A program made the translations under genes and the position numbers. Shown here in pieces: positions 45,800 through 57,788 of a DNA stretch of 64,000 nt. Positions within the stretch are counted from its first letter, which is position 1; each line of letters begins with the position of its first letter. The stretch lies in the NCBI GenBank assembly GCA_020081605.1, contig JAHREC010000014.1:62001-126000 (forward strand), given 5' to 3'. A model generated the notes under the pieces. That model worked only from the letters and a program-made list of their open reading frames with translations, searched no databases and was not told the origin of the DNA. Source of the DNA: Albifimbria verrucaria (lineage: Eukaryota > Ascomycota > Sordariomycetes > Hypocreales > Stachybotryaceae).

Positions 45800-48125
45800 T
45801 TCGCCAATCGACCACAAGCTGGTGCAGGTACCGTAGCGTCCTGTCTTTGAAAAAATAACTTCAGGGTCGATCCAGGGAACCCAGGTCAATTTCTGGCGTT
45901 CTGGCGTGGTCCAACCCTCGGCATGATCTATCTTGACCTCTTACCGTATCTTCCACGTGCCTTTCTTATCCGATAACAATGTTCCATTGTAGGATTTGAT
46001 ATCATCATCCCAACTAATCTCATTGGTTTCTGAAAGGGGCGTTCATAATGACTAAGTCTACTGCCGACTTGGGTGCTTGGCGCTAAGTTCGACCACCTAC
46101 TGTACAATTCCCAAGATCTAAGATCAGGAATATTTCTGATACCGAAGGCACCCATTCAACTAAACTCCTCGAGCCTTTACATATGATTAGGATAATTTAG
46201 CACTGCAACAGCTATGACTGTGCCAATCTCCCTCCAGGGTAGGAATGGTTAAGCTTAATAGCTCACTATTTGCTGGTCAAGGTTGTTCGTCAAACATGCG
46301 ATATGGTGATGCGCACTAGAATCTACTACTCTCATATCAAATAGGCCTGTTTCTGACTCTCTTCCCCAAGAGTTGGCAATGCATCATTGGCCTCTAAATC
46401 AATCATGGGGATACAGTGCCGACAATATCGTTTCCGAGCAGAACAATTTCATAAATTGGAACTAACGAGCAATGGTCTTAGCGTGGAAGATTAAAATTGG
46501 TTCGACTTTTGTCATGTAGAAGAACTTCTAATCTAACTCCCAGTCAACATACTTCGTCAGCTTACCGATGCACTCACCTTCTATTTGCAATTCTAGCCAG
46601 CCGGACCCTTTTGCACGTATATCACGGTCCAGCAGGGAGATCTTGTTTGCTGTCCTTCTTAACGTACGCAAAAATGAGTTTTCAAACATATTCTCAGTCA
46701 ACGGGACGAATTTCATATGGACACTACTACGATTGTGAGCTTGGTAGCACGTGCTTGAGGCAATACGCATCGGCAAAGGGCTGTCTTGGTTCGATGTCAG
46801 GACCACCACGGCAGTTTGGGTAATCCAAAGTTTTCTGTTTCTAGATGATGAGGCTAGGATTGGTTTGTGGAGAAACCTCGTGGGTTTGTGCTGAATAACG
46901 GGAACGTGGTTTCGAGATGGGGCTTGTACCGCTTACCGAGTAGCACGAAATACTTTATAGTAGGCAACCAACTCCGAACTGCATGGAATGGATGGAAGGG
47001 AAGGCAACGCAGATTATTCACATCTAACGACATCTGGTAGATTTTGACTGGGTCCTTTGTCCTATTTCGCAATGCCAGACCCAATTCGACCGTACCATAG
47101 CCAGAAGTACATGGGCTTTTCTAAATCGATAATGAGCTTATAGGTGCGCGTTGTAAGACCTTGTAACAGCCCACTACGTCGTACGGTGGCCAGACTTTCT
47201 GAACCATCAGCTCAGTCATCCCGTTCAACGGGACGACGATCGATGTTCAAATCTACCATGGTTATCCTGTCCTAGTTGTTGCTTGAACCTATCAGAAAAA
47301 CACTAACACATTTACTATAATTTCATTGACTATGATGATTTGAAATTCTTCCACCAGAAGGCGGATTGGGACGAGTAAAGCCTAAACAGTCATGATTGCC
47401 AAACGGTGAGCTGTAGCTGGCAGATACGATATCAGCCCCGACATTATACATTGCTTTTTTTCATTTTCCTGTACATCAATATAATCTGACCTGAAGCGCA
47501 CGTGGCATGTAACACTCGAGTCACTGGCCGGGTCGCATTACAGAGGTTAAATCAGGGGTTAGGCGCCTCAGAGAGAGTCATATTACAAGATTACAAAACG
47601 GGTTCCACCAAAACTTCCCAAGCTAGTATGGTTGGCCCTACAGGCTTGAGGCCAAGTCAGTGACTAGTTTATGGTTTCAGGCTCCAGTCAATTATTCTAC
47701 AGGTTATCAAGTTCAAGCGTTATTGAGAATTCGGTGTGGATTCTGTGTTAGGGATCATGCAGAAGGTGCGACTCTGTAGGTTGTTAGCGATAGCGGTACC
47801 GAGAAAATATTTACACAATATCCGCTTACTTATTCAGCTGTGAGTGTTCCTGCTCGTATCACAGGAGAGTGGTTAGGCGGTTGTGTTCGGCGGTTGTTTT
47901 CGGAGAAATAGTTATGCAGGAAACTGTTAGATTTACTCTCATTTCTCTCCCCACGGCATTCTTCACAGAGAACACAAGTCACTACTGTGCTGGGACTGGA
48001 ACGGTGGCTGCCGGGAACTAAAATACGGCTATGACTAATGCTTATTGTAACTCGCATTGAGTGCGTCATGATACTCCCAAGTAACCCATTTCAATCAACT
48101 TTCCCCGCGTTTTCTATCTAGCATT
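45800..48125. other. Gene-poor stretch
   Basis: ORFs up to 108 codons exist (46497-46823 plus and 46528-46809 minus) on overlapping strands, without a recognised family. No repeat array beyond the minisatellite outlier was seen. Confidence 0.35.
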
Positions 48126-48130
48126 GCTAA

Positions 48131-48802
48131 TCAGCATAATCCCTTGGTATGAAAATAGGCATTGGCTGCCAGGCATTTCTTCCGTATGAGCCGAGACGAG
48201 GTCGGTATCTGAACCACTTTTAACATATTCCAGCTGTTCTTTAGTTTGAGCTTGCAATCAGTCGGCAAGAGCCATTGAAATGTCAACGCTTGATGAAGCA
48301 AATTCTCGTCCACCGTGTATTGAAATTCGATGGACCACAGCTGGTGCTCTACATGACGACCCATAGCTGCCATCGTGTTATTGTGGCCTAAAAGCCACCC
48401 AAGTGCAGGGCTTCGATGTTTGATATTCTAATAATGTTAGCTGTGTTCCTCAAGATCCTCCAGCCAGAGTGCTGCGGCAAACTGGGTTTCAATTAGCTAA
48501 GACAGGATGAAACATATGAATATTATCTCACCAAAGAATTATTATACGAGTTCTAGCATTGTCGCTAGATACACGCGGCTAGTTCGAAAGTAATCAAATG
48601 ATTGTGTAGGAAAATCCAACTTTATGTACGGAAGAGACATTGTGTGGTATGCGAACATAGAGTAACATTGATAAGATAAGTCTGCATATTGTTGAAGTGT
48701 TAGCACGGAAGCTTGCCCCGGATATACACTAGTGACGAGTACGGCGAGTCGGCGATTTGATTGACAGCATATTGTGGTCACCACTTGCAGAACCTTCCAC
48801 AA
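48131..48802 (-). pseudogene. Hypothetical protein remnant, two frames
   Basis: Two stop-free blocks on the same strand look like parts of one protein. 48802-48542 reads RRLAVLVTSVYPGQASVLTL and FPTQSFDYFRTSRVYLATML. 48373-48131 reads HQLWSIEFQYTVDENLLHQA. The first ends in a region that may be a splice site. Composition is protein-like but no family is recognised. It may be a broken multi-exon gene. Confidence 0.3.
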
Positions 48803-49169
48803 TGATCTAGAGACATGCGATTAATTTAGCTCCCTGGAACGCGTTAGGGATGTATTTCTGAAACAACATTGGAGGGAGCTTTAAGACATCATGGCCTATA
48901 TGGGATGGAACCTACCAGTCACAGCAGTTAAATTCCTCAGAAACGATTTCTGCCACATATCTGGCGCTTCGTCTTGAGAAATGGCCACAAAGATTGCCAT
49001 ACGCGCCCACTCCCAAGACTATTCACTTCATAGTGGTCAGAGATGCTCGACATTCACCGACTACGAAACACCAGTAAACCAAGCGCCATCTTGAACCGGC
49101 GAACATACCCTCCTCCTAGAGGCTGCCAGTCAAAAATGCAAGTTTCCGTCAATTACCCGCGCGATGAGC

Positions 49170-49405
49170 ATGAGGGAAATGCCCCGAGAGTATGGTTCGC
49201 AGCACCATCGAGAAAAAGTACAGGACAAATCTGAACGACAAATTGCCGCCCTCAGGGCAAGCGTGCCCAATCTAAAGCCAAAGACCCGGAGTACGAAAGG
49301 AGATGTCCTGGGCCAAGCGACAGAATATATTCGTTTCCTCGAGAAAAACAAGCAACTTAGGGAAGGCGCAGGCACAGATCGTGGATGTTCAGGTAGCCCA
49401 ACATA
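49170..49405 (+). pseudogene. bHLH transcription factor fragment (SREBP-like)
   Basis: A basic helix-loop-helix domain spans two frames. The first gives the basic region and helix 1 start (VRSTIEKKYRTNLND). The second gives IAALRASVPNLKPKTRSTKG and VLGQATEYIRFLEKNKQLRE, the helix 1 end, loop and helix 2. The switch falls in AAA at 49240-49242, where one more A restores the frame. Glu in IEKKYR is the E-box-contacting position. It resembles fungal SREBP or sclerotium-regulator bHLH domains. No sequence outside the domain is recognisable, so it is a fragment. Confidence 0.75.
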
Positions 49406-49828
49406 AAGTCGGTTGCATAAATATGGGTGGTCAAACGCTGCAATATTGTTCATAATGATTGGTAATCGCACTAATTCATCCTCATACAGCCCAATTTGGG
49501 GAACCGCACGATATTCCGCCGAGCATTAACACAGCAGCAGCAGTTCAGTACTAACTCATGGCTTGGGTAGTTTGCTCCGCCGCTTAAGCTTTTCAACTGC
49601 CTCGGACACAGCAGTTATTCCCATATTTCCATACGGAATTAGCGCCTAGCCTTAATGAGTCAGGCTACTGCATCTTGCCACATGACGCGCATCCAAGGCA
49701 AGTGTACAATAAATCGGGTCCAGGTCGACAAAAATGTCCTCTGTAGAAAACCAGACTGAAATCTTTGAGATATTGCTAACTATTATCCTCCGCCAAGTCG
49801 TTTTCTCTTCATATTTCTGTATCTAAAC

Positions 49829-50353
49829 ATGATTGATTCTCCATTACCTACCCTTCACGAGGTACTACTCAATGCATCACCGCCGCCATGGACTCTAGAT
49901 TCCTTTGCCTCTTACTTATCAAGGAGGTACTGTCTAGAATTGTTAGAGTTTAACCTGGATGTTAAAAAATACACGGCTTCATACAATGAGCTCATAAAAA
50001 CCACTGCACAACCGCAACAAGGACAGCGTCATCTATCTGCCTTGTGGGAAGAACTAATGCAAACTTATATTGTCTATCGGGCTCCACGGGAACTCAATAT
50101 TTCGAGCCACGTACGGGACCATCTACTGCTCGCTTCGGGCAGCAGTATTTTTGCGAACCCGCATCCCTCTGAACTTCGCGATGCAGACCAATGTGTCGTC
50201 GAGCTTTTGGACGGCCCAGTCTTTACTCAGTTTCTCGAGCTGGCTACACCAACGATGCACCACAAGACTCCACGAGAGGCACAAGCAACTTTCCATCTCA
50301 TCTGGCCACGACTCTTTGCAGCACTCTCCTTCAATAAGCCCAAAATATGTTAG
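49829..50353 (+). CDS. RGS-domain protein, N-terminal part
   Basis: Regulator of G-protein signalling, expected to speed GTP hydrolysis by a G-alpha subunit. The 174-codon frame begins MIDSPLPTLHEVLLN and then shows PPPWTLDSFASYLSRRYCLE, LLEFNLDVKKY, the long helix with YNELIKT, ALWEELMQTYIVYRAPRELN and the end of the RGS box (LRDADQCVVELLDGPVFTQF). This matches fungal RGS proteins, whose RGS box starts close to the N terminus. The frame is unbroken. It stops at KPKIC, where fungal relatives usually continue. The bases ATATGTTAGTG there could hide an intron donor, so the protein may be longer or truncated. It lies on the same strand as the endosulfine and Reg1-like genes downstream. Confidence 0.8.
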   Translation: MIDSPLPTLHEVLLNASPPPWTLDSFASYLSRRYCLELLEFNLDVKKYTASYNELIKTTAQPQQGQRHLSALWEELMQTYIVYRAPRELNISSHVRDHLLLASGSSIFANPHPSELRDADQCVVELLDGPVFTQFLELATPTMHHKTPREAQATFHLIWPRLFAALSFNKPKIC

Positions 50354-50359
50354 TGCACG

Positions 50360-51600
50360 ACTAGTTCGACAGAACTCGGCATTGACGATTTTGCGATTGC
50401 GACCGCTCCTTCGCGCTCCGTTGCCATTTCCACATCAGCACATAAGTTTCGTTGGTTTATTTCAAGAGCATCACCAGCTTGTTTTACGGGCACTACAACT
50501 TCACAATGGAAGAGGTCAGAAAGTCTATCGACGTTGCAAGCTCAGAGGAGCATAAGGTTATTCGTATCCGAGGGCCGTCAGTTTTCTTTACAACGCGTGG
50601 CGCGGATGTGGGATCACAAGATACTGTGATTTGAACCTATGGGTTGATTTAATGTCATAGCGTGGATATTACATGTTGACGCCCTCACCATCAAGAGGAC
50701 AAGTCAATGGGTGGCAGATGTCAACATTATTCCACATTAGCCACTAGGGCCGCTTGCTCTTTGCATTAGGTAGCCTTACAGGACACACCACTGTTGGACG
50801 AACTGTGTCCGTTAACGTGGAAGAAATGGTTAATCGTCATCAAAATCGGTCAACTTTGTCCTTCCCATGAGTGGAGTTCTGCACGTAATAAAGTTAGTCG
50901 GTTATAGCGGAGCACGCCCGATGCGCGTCCGCAGGGCGTCAAAAACACACACACGCATACGCACAAACACCACGGTACAGCTCTCAGGGCCTAAAGACTT
51001 ACCAGAGTCAGTGACTGGGAGACAGTATCTGAGTGAATGTACGCCAATGGTAACTTTTATGGAACCACCCGAAGGACACCACCGGGGTTTCTCATAGTAA
51101 ATAGGAAACTGGTCGAGGCCAGAAGCGTGGAACGTATCGGCGGCAAGTGGTTAGCATTAAAATTTGACCATAGGGAGAGACAGGCCACCCGATGCAAATG
51201 TGAATTGGTACAGGAAGGGACCGAAAAAAAAAAGCAATGAGGGAAGGAGCGCTGGAGCGAAGCGCTCCAACCGAATAGACAACAAATATGGATGGGTTTC
51301 GTCTCCTGGTGGCTAGTTAGAAGAGTATCAGCTATCAATAGTATACATTCAACAAGACGCCCATCGAACCATTTCCAAAATGAGGAACCTCGCCCGCTAG
51401 TGACACCTTATGTCCGCCTCGCTTGTCTTTGCACCTGTAGTATCTACTACGTCAGCGCTAACCTCTCTATTTCTGGCCACGCACCTTCGGGTTATTGCGC
51501 AGGGTTACGAAAGGATGACGGCATTCCGTTTCGGGTGTGCTTATAATAGTGTGCCTCATCAACTCATTTTCTGTTTCGACATCTTTCCTACACACGGAAT
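50360..51600. other. Intergenic, possible 3' remains of the RGS gene
   Basis: An ORF at 50452-50634 (VRKSIDVASSEEHKVIRIRG) might be a following exon of the RGS gene, but no domain supports it. A CA-rich stretch lies at about 50943-50970. The last part before 51608 is the endosulfine upstream region. Confidence 0.35.
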
Positions 51601-51607
51601 TGCAGAT

Positions 51608-52063
51608 ATGGATTCTGCCAAAAATGCGGATCACCCTACTGACAGGGATAAGAACCTCTTACGCAAGTACGGAACGGCGATAACCAGAGGAAACCTACTC
51701 CATCATCAACTAGAGGTAGGAAAATGCATTAAGGCACTGGGAGCAGGCCAGGACCAGGCTAATTCAGCCATAATACCAGAGAAGGAAATATTTTGACTCC
51801 GGTGACTTTGCCCTGGCGCAAGCGAGTGAGCCCTCGAGCATTGGGGCCGTGGAGACTGGCAACGAACATCCCTTCGGAGAAATATATCCCATCCCTCAGC
51901 TCCCACCCCAGGCTCTAGCAATGTTGATGGTGACACTAATCAGGATGTTCGGGACGAGAAAGAAACCAAGTCAAGCCCAGCTAGCCATCTTCAAGAGGAG
52001 ATGGCTACTCAAACTCAGTCTGAACATAGAGACTTAAGACCGGACAACAACGTTATACCATAG
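51608..52063 (+). CDS. Endosulfine (Igo1/Igo2/ARPP19 family) protein
   Basis: Endosulfines, once phosphorylated by Rim15/Greatwall kinase, inhibit PP2A-B55 and control quiescence entry and mRNA fate in yeast. Exon 1 (51608-51715) encodes LLRKYGTAITRGNLLHHQLE. A 64-nt intron (51716-51779, CTAAT branch site, CAG acceptor) follows. Exon 2 opens RRKYFDSGDFALAQ, the family signature with the phospho-acceptor Ser intact. The rest is a typical disordered tail, in a second frame after an AAA run at 51880-51882 where one base appears missing. With that base the protein is about 130 residues, normal for fungi. The perfect core suggests a functional paralogue or recent copy. Confidence 0.82.
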
Positions 52064-52268
52064 TAGATACCATCTCTAATATAGCTAGTTGATTCCTGTA
52101 TGAAGCGAGGTCCGAGCTTGGTCACACCATATTGCTTGCCATGTTGCATGATCACCAAGACTTTCTGCCGCAGATTTTACTGTGATTCCGATTGAATTCG
52201 TGATGTAGTCAACGTAGATTCCACAACATATCCGCGAAAATGATGCGCAGACAGTTCAATTTGCCCCA

Positions 52269-52475
52269 ATGGCCACGTCCTTTGCCCGTACAGTGCGTCG
52301 TCACTATGCTAGGGCGAAGCTCTCAGACCTTATTTCTTCGAATTCAAACTATAACTATCCACAAGCATGGCCCGGAATAACCCAGACCTATTTGCCTTTC
52401 AAAGCGCAGATGAGGCATCCTGCACTTGGAATTTTTAAGATCTCTCGATCGTACTATTTGGTCAGTTGGCTGTGA
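52269..52475 (+). other. Short ORF related to a relic at 56.6 kb
   Basis: A 68-codon frame MATSFARTVRRHYARAKLSD with QAWPGITQTYLPFK. A loosely similar stretch (QARPGITQISFP) can be translated at about 56605-56650, so the two may be diverged copies. No family is recognised and coding status is uncertain. Confidence 0.3.
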
Positions 52476-53313
52476 TTCAAATATACGACTATGTACTGAG
52501 GATACTGATTATTGGCTGTCCCTGGGCTAGTGTAACAAGCTTGAAAAAGCCAAACAAGCATGATTGCCTACAGACATGAATGTGATATTGTTAAGAAAGA
52601 TGAAGTGCAGTCTAATTAAGTTGCGCGTGATCGAAACGAAGGTAAAATTTCTCAATGTGCAAGGTACTCTACGTCATTCGTAAGGCAGTGAGTATTTTTT
52701 GCGTCATATTCGGCCAGCAAAGCCGCATTATATAGATTATCGGTTGGGAATGCTGCGCCACAGTTGGCTGGAGCTACGTAGGCCGGATGGTGCAGTCAAC
52801 AAAAAATGGTGTTCAAGGGCGCACCGAAAGATTTAAGACATCATGGAGTTTGACAAGAATATTTAAAAGGTTGTAAAATTTGCCGAGAAAATTGCGCGCC
52901 TAAGCTTATCATTGAAAGGAATAGATCAGGGTCCTCATCTCAGCCCTATTCGAATTCTCCTTCGCCATTTGCCATATGTGACTCGGAAGAGCGCGGCCGG
53001 AAGAGTGCGACCGTCACTGTGATGTCACTCTTTCTTCTTCATTCTTCCGGTAGCTATGGTGAATCCCGAAAACCCAAATCAATGATTCGGGTATGGCTTG
53101 TACATATGCCGTGGGCACAGTTCGCCTCCCTGCCTTCCTCTCCCTTTCAGACTTTCTGAGTTGCCCAGCGACAGGAAATACATGGAGACGCAGCACAAAT
53201 GCTGCCGATATGTGACATTGTGTTTACACGCCGGTCTAATTAAATTCCCGTCTCAAATCACGAACCGAACTCTTCTGCATGTTCGATGAAATCATTGCTA
53301 GACTATACTTGTC

Positions 53314-54048
53314 ATGTCAGCCAACGTTCACGGGTTAAAGAATTATGCCAAGGACGATACAACGCGATGGACGGACCCCCTACAGCACGTCGATTATTTC
53401 TCAAGTGAATGGAAGGAAGATGACGTCTGCTTGTCATGGAGGTTGGTTGTATCCCAGCGAGGTACATGTGACGGAAACGCAAGGTTGGAGAATGCATCAT
53501 GGCGCCTTTGGACAAAGATGAGGCAACAGCTCCAGACCATATCATCAGAAAGCATCGACTGGTAAGTATTTCCACGAAAACCCCAAATTATCACATGATC
53601 CTTTTTGACACACTATAGGCTAAAAGAAAACGACATAACCTGTCTCTATGGACCACTGGAGAGACCATTAGCGAACTTGCCACTATTTCCAATTTGCCCA
53701 GATGGCGTTCTTATTCGGCCTGTCCTCAAGCGCAGCAGCTCTAGCATCATACTTCTAGGTAATACATATACGCCATGTCCTGGTAGAATAGCTCCCAAGA
53801 CTGTAAAGCCGGCTGAGGGTTCGACCTACGAGGTTCCTTTCACTGATGTTCTTCTCGAAGGCTCCTCAGCCCTAAATACAGGAAGACATATACAGTTCAA
53901 TGAAACAGTCGAACAGCGTGTAATCGTTGTCGACAGGAAACAAGTGTTCGATCAGGTGAGTCATATAGCAAGCCAAGCCTTTCCAAACAGTAGATTGCCG
54001 TTGGAGGTGAGGGGTTGTCCAATTGCAATATATTGGTGCTTACAATGA
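53314..54048 (+). pseudogene. Reg1/Hex2-like PP1 regulatory protein, truncated
   Basis: Reg1-type proteins direct protein phosphatase 1 to the Snf1 kinase in glucose repression. Exon 1 (53314-53561) has NYAKDDTTRWTDPLQHVDYF and ARLENASWRLWTK, the conserved DUF1752/AreA-like N-terminal motif. A 57-nt GT-AG intron (53562-53618) joins exactly to give SIDWLKENDITCLYGPLE. Further on comes GRHIQFNETVEQRVIVVD, matching the PP1-docking motif (I-x-F in R-H-I-H-F-N of Reg1 proteins). Full-length fungal members run to several hundred residues more. Here the frame ends at 54048, and the following ORF (54023-54427) is unrecognised. The gene is therefore an N-terminal fragment with an intact docking site. 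Confidence 0.78.
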
Positions 54049-54846
54049 GAAGATTCGCAGGAATAGGAAGCCTCTAGTGACTGGCTTATCGAAATTACCG
54101 GACGGATTTTTAAAATCTGCAATATACGCCATCCAGGCGCAGGACTTTGCTCCCAGGAGGAATGAGGACGATAAAGTACAACTTCTATGTCAAAAGTCAC
54201 GTAGAAATGAAGACCCGAAACCAGGCAAGCCGTCTGGGGGCATGTTGGTGAGCAGATTTAGGGAGCATATTGAACGCCTGGGAAATGAACGCATTGGGTT
54301 CCAGTTTCATTGTTTGAATCAGATATTCATCGGCTATTCTTCCCGTCTTCAGCAACTCTTCTTGGCCACAATAGATCTTTTCCGAGTGATAATAGAAGTA
54401 CTGAGCAAGTTATGGAATTCTACCTGAACTCGATGACTTCCCCATTTTCTCGAATGTGAGTGGCTTTCTTATATCCTTATACGCGTGGTGCCGGGTCTGC
54501 GGATTGAAACCGCCATTCATAGATTCTGATCAATGAATTCTCTTTATGATGCCACTCGTGAGTCCAATCCATATTCCCGTTTCCAGATCCATGGCTCCTA
54601 TAGCGATGCTAGTCTATGCCTTATCTGATAGAATCTATCAAAGCATGCATCCTTCCTAGGCTACCTTGTTACCAGCTCTTATTATGGTCACCATAAAGAG
54701 CCATGGGGATATTGGTGGGAAATGGAACCGCTGAATACCAAGGCAGTAGCAAAGGGCCACAACCAAATCATGTCGGCAGCCCGAGAGTCTCCATAATGTC
54801 CATAATTTCCAAATCCCTCCCACATATGACAACTTGCTCTGTTCGT

Positions 54847-55065
54847 CTAGCAGAACGGCTGCTTTTTCTCAGGTGTACCCTCGATGAAACAGGAGTAACA
54901 AGCCCCGCAGTAATCGTGTGTCCCTAGGTCACTGGCTTTACAGCAATTAATACAGCAGCCATCAACAATCAGTTGAGTATCTTGGGTGGACATGTCGACT
55001 TGTAATTCTGAAACATATGTGCTTAAATCAAGACAACAACTTGACAGGTGTGAGCGAAACTTCAT
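54847..55065 (-). CDS. Short cysteine-rich ORF
   Basis: 72 codons with ten cysteines, most in the second half (DGCCINCCKASDLGTHDYCG, then CYSCFIEGTPEKKQPFC). No clear signal peptide follows the Met at 55065, so if secreted it needs an upstream exon. The paired CC-x2-CC pattern is unlike random sequence. Family unknown. Confidence 0.35.
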   Translation of the reverse strand: MKFRSHLSSCCLDLSTYVSELQVDMSTQDTQLIVDGCCINCCKASDLGTHDYCGACYSCFIEGTPEKKQPFC

Positions 55066-55504
55066 ATAAATAAGAATCGAGGTGGTACAGGAGGTGTAAG
55101 GAGGAGAACTAATGTATTAACGACGTGTCTTATGAAGGATACGACGACCGATGGACATCCCCGGGGCTGAGTATCGTTTCCTACACAAGTGCATTTTCAA
55201 ACGCCGTGTTGGGTGAGAAATACGACATGGCTTGACTGCGCCGCATTTGCTCGATTGATCTGAGTGACTACTGTTGATGAGTCACCCGATAATGGGTACT
55301 GGGCTATGTCCCACCCGTTTCTTCGTTCTCCTCAGCCTGCTTCCGTCCTTAATGTAGCATTCGGCGATTGTTAAGACTTTGATTAATGACACTAATTTAG
55401 TTCTGTAGAGTATGCTATAATCATAAAGTATGCTCCAGAGACATTAAAATCATTATCTTCGAGCAAAACAGCTATATAGGGCACGAAATGTGTTAAAAGC
55501 GGCG

Positions 55505-55720
55505 GGTTGGAGAATGCGTCATGGCGCCTCTAAGTAAAGACGAGTTAATAGCTTCAGACCACGTCGACAGAAGCATCCACTGGTATTATTGTCATGAAAA
55601 AGTACGCATAAGCAGATCAACTTTGTTGACTCAAAATATGTTGAAAGCAACAGACATGACCCATCTCTTGCCAACGATTTTCATCCCTTCCAACATCAAT
55701 CTTCTCATCCGTCACAATCT
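55505..55720 (+). pseudogene. Diverged second copy of the Reg1-like region
   Basis: DNA from 55505 matches 53483 onward: GGTTGGAGAATGC, TCATGGCGCCT, then AAAGA-GAG and CTTCAGACCA against CTCCAGACCA, then ATCCACTGGT against ATCGACTGGT. It continues more weakly past the old intron position. The LENASWRL coding text is preserved before the frame collapses. It is an older, heavily mutated duplicate lying 2 kb downstream in the same orientation. Confidence 0.6.
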
Positions 55721-55739
55721 GAGCGATTTAACTGACTAA

Positions 55740-57780
55740 CTCCTGACGTGGGTTTAAAACGGGAAGGCATGTATCACAGTGGCGAACTAACATATCGTTT
55801 AAGTCCTCACAAGCCAGCATGCATAGCTGTTTCTAGGACCTAGCATCTACGATCATCAAAGAGCACTGGGAATATATGGTTTGTCCGTTTGACTGGTGAC
55901 TGAGTAGCTTTTCAACTAGATCATATAATGGGCAGACGCAGTAGTGAATGTATACGAGGAAAAAATCTCGTAGAATGACAATGAATCCAATCAGTCGCTG
56001 CAGATTCATTGGTCACGGTGTTGGTGACGTCTGGAAAAATAATGAGCCCACAGACAGAAACAGCCTGAGTAAAGAATTGGTTCTTGCACAGAGGATTTGT
56101 AGTACATGTCTAGCTTCCTATGTTGGCCCCTTTACGACGACCGCCCTGCCTGGACTTGGACAGTTAATTGGGGGTAATACGTTTATTATTGAAACAGTGT
56201 ATGAATGAAATACCGAAGAAAATAGCTACGGGAATCTTTCCGGATCCTTAACGTACCGACATATTGTTTAAAAGGATGTAGTCAAGGAATTACATATGAT
56301 CCTCGCAACTTCAAAGTGAGAGCTTTGACGACCAAGAACTAGTCACATGCCACGCGCCGGAAAAGCCATTAATCCTTGATTTAACACAAATTCCAAAGCC
56401 TATCTCACAACATGTTTCCAAGATATCACTCGTGCCGCCCCATCGATGGATAATCTATCTTCCATCATGCTAACTAAGGTATATCTCCAGTACGTGAATG
56501 GGGGATTACGAAGGATAAATCATATGATTTCGTATTCTCATGAATCATGACCTTTGCTATTTGATACTTGTAGCATAGCTACTTATCAACAACAAGGTGT
56601 GCCACAGTACCCGCAGGCTCGGCCTGGAATAACCCAAATCTCTTTTCCAGATTCGAGACATGTTGGGCACCTGATGCCTGGTATCTATATTATTCCGGCG
56701 ATAAGATGTATATTCTAATGGAGGCAGTGAGATTGAAGGGTAGACCCACTTTGCAGACTGATGCCAAAGGCCTCATATAAGCCAGTAGAACTGTATCTAG
56801 CTGGAGAAACACAGAAGTACTGCTCATTTTGGTTACTGTGATATCACGTAAAGGTGAGGAGTAAAAGATAGAGAGATAAAAGTGTCCAAAATAAAAAGAC
56901 ATAGGTACAATAAGTAATGAACAATAAAAAGAAAGCGCCTTCAGAAGAGGGTGAAGGGGTTTATGTAGAGCTGTTATTTTATAATTCCTCCAGCAATATT
57001 CAAGGCTGTAGAATACTAGCTTCATGGAAACAAGAAGATATGCAACCTCGAGCAGACGTCATACTTTATGTATAAGACACATACAGCTATAATCAGATAA
57101 GCAGATGCAAAGCTCTGAAGTCATACATGATAGCCAGTAGTGGGTTAAACTTTTACTCAAGTATAACATCTAATACTGGGAGACTGTCGGGTTTTGCAGG
57201 CTAACGACTATCGCTGCATCTGGCCTGCAACTAGCTAGCTGTCACTGTTACCTGAAGCAAGAGACCTGCGTAGCCCAACGCTAGCCGCATATCGTTTCGG
57301 CAGAGGAGTGGGGGCAGGAGCGGGCAACATCCCGACACTGTATGCACCGCTGTCAGTGGATCATGAATCGGATACATCCTCGAAGAGGTTGGATTGGCCA
57401 TATTTTCAGATCCATCTTGGCCTTGTCCTCCTTTTTGCTACCTTGTAAGTCTTTTACGGGGTCTTAAGATTAGCCATCCTACTGCTTATGCTTTCGTCTC
57501 ATAACTATATGAGTCATAGGGTATAGTCGCAGTTACCAAAGATAGCTATGGTACATACAGTGGTCAGAGCTCAACCATGCGTTCCCGCGTATTTATTTTT
57601 TCAGCCGTACATGCCATGCACTTTGTTCTGTCTTAGAATCAACTAGGCCTAAAATCAAAAGGTCATCCGGCGTTTAATGCGCGCATCCTTTGTCCGTAAC
57701 AAAATGCCACCTCAATCCGCGTTTACAAAGCATAATTACACAGGCATGACATGTTTTAGTGAATGCCCTACCCAATCAAA
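55740..57780. other. Gene-poor stretch
   Basis: Only short ORFs. A/G-rich sequence at 56840-56960 gives a low-complexity minus-strand ORF (56690-57025) that is not credible. The relic of the 52.3-kb ORF lies near 56605-56650. Confidence 0.4.
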
Positions 57781-57788
57781 GCCAGCCA

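Noticed and set aside
56690..57025. 111-codon hydrophobic minus-strand ORF
   Set aside because: Lies on low-complexity A/G-rich DNA, and its hydrophobicity follows from composition.
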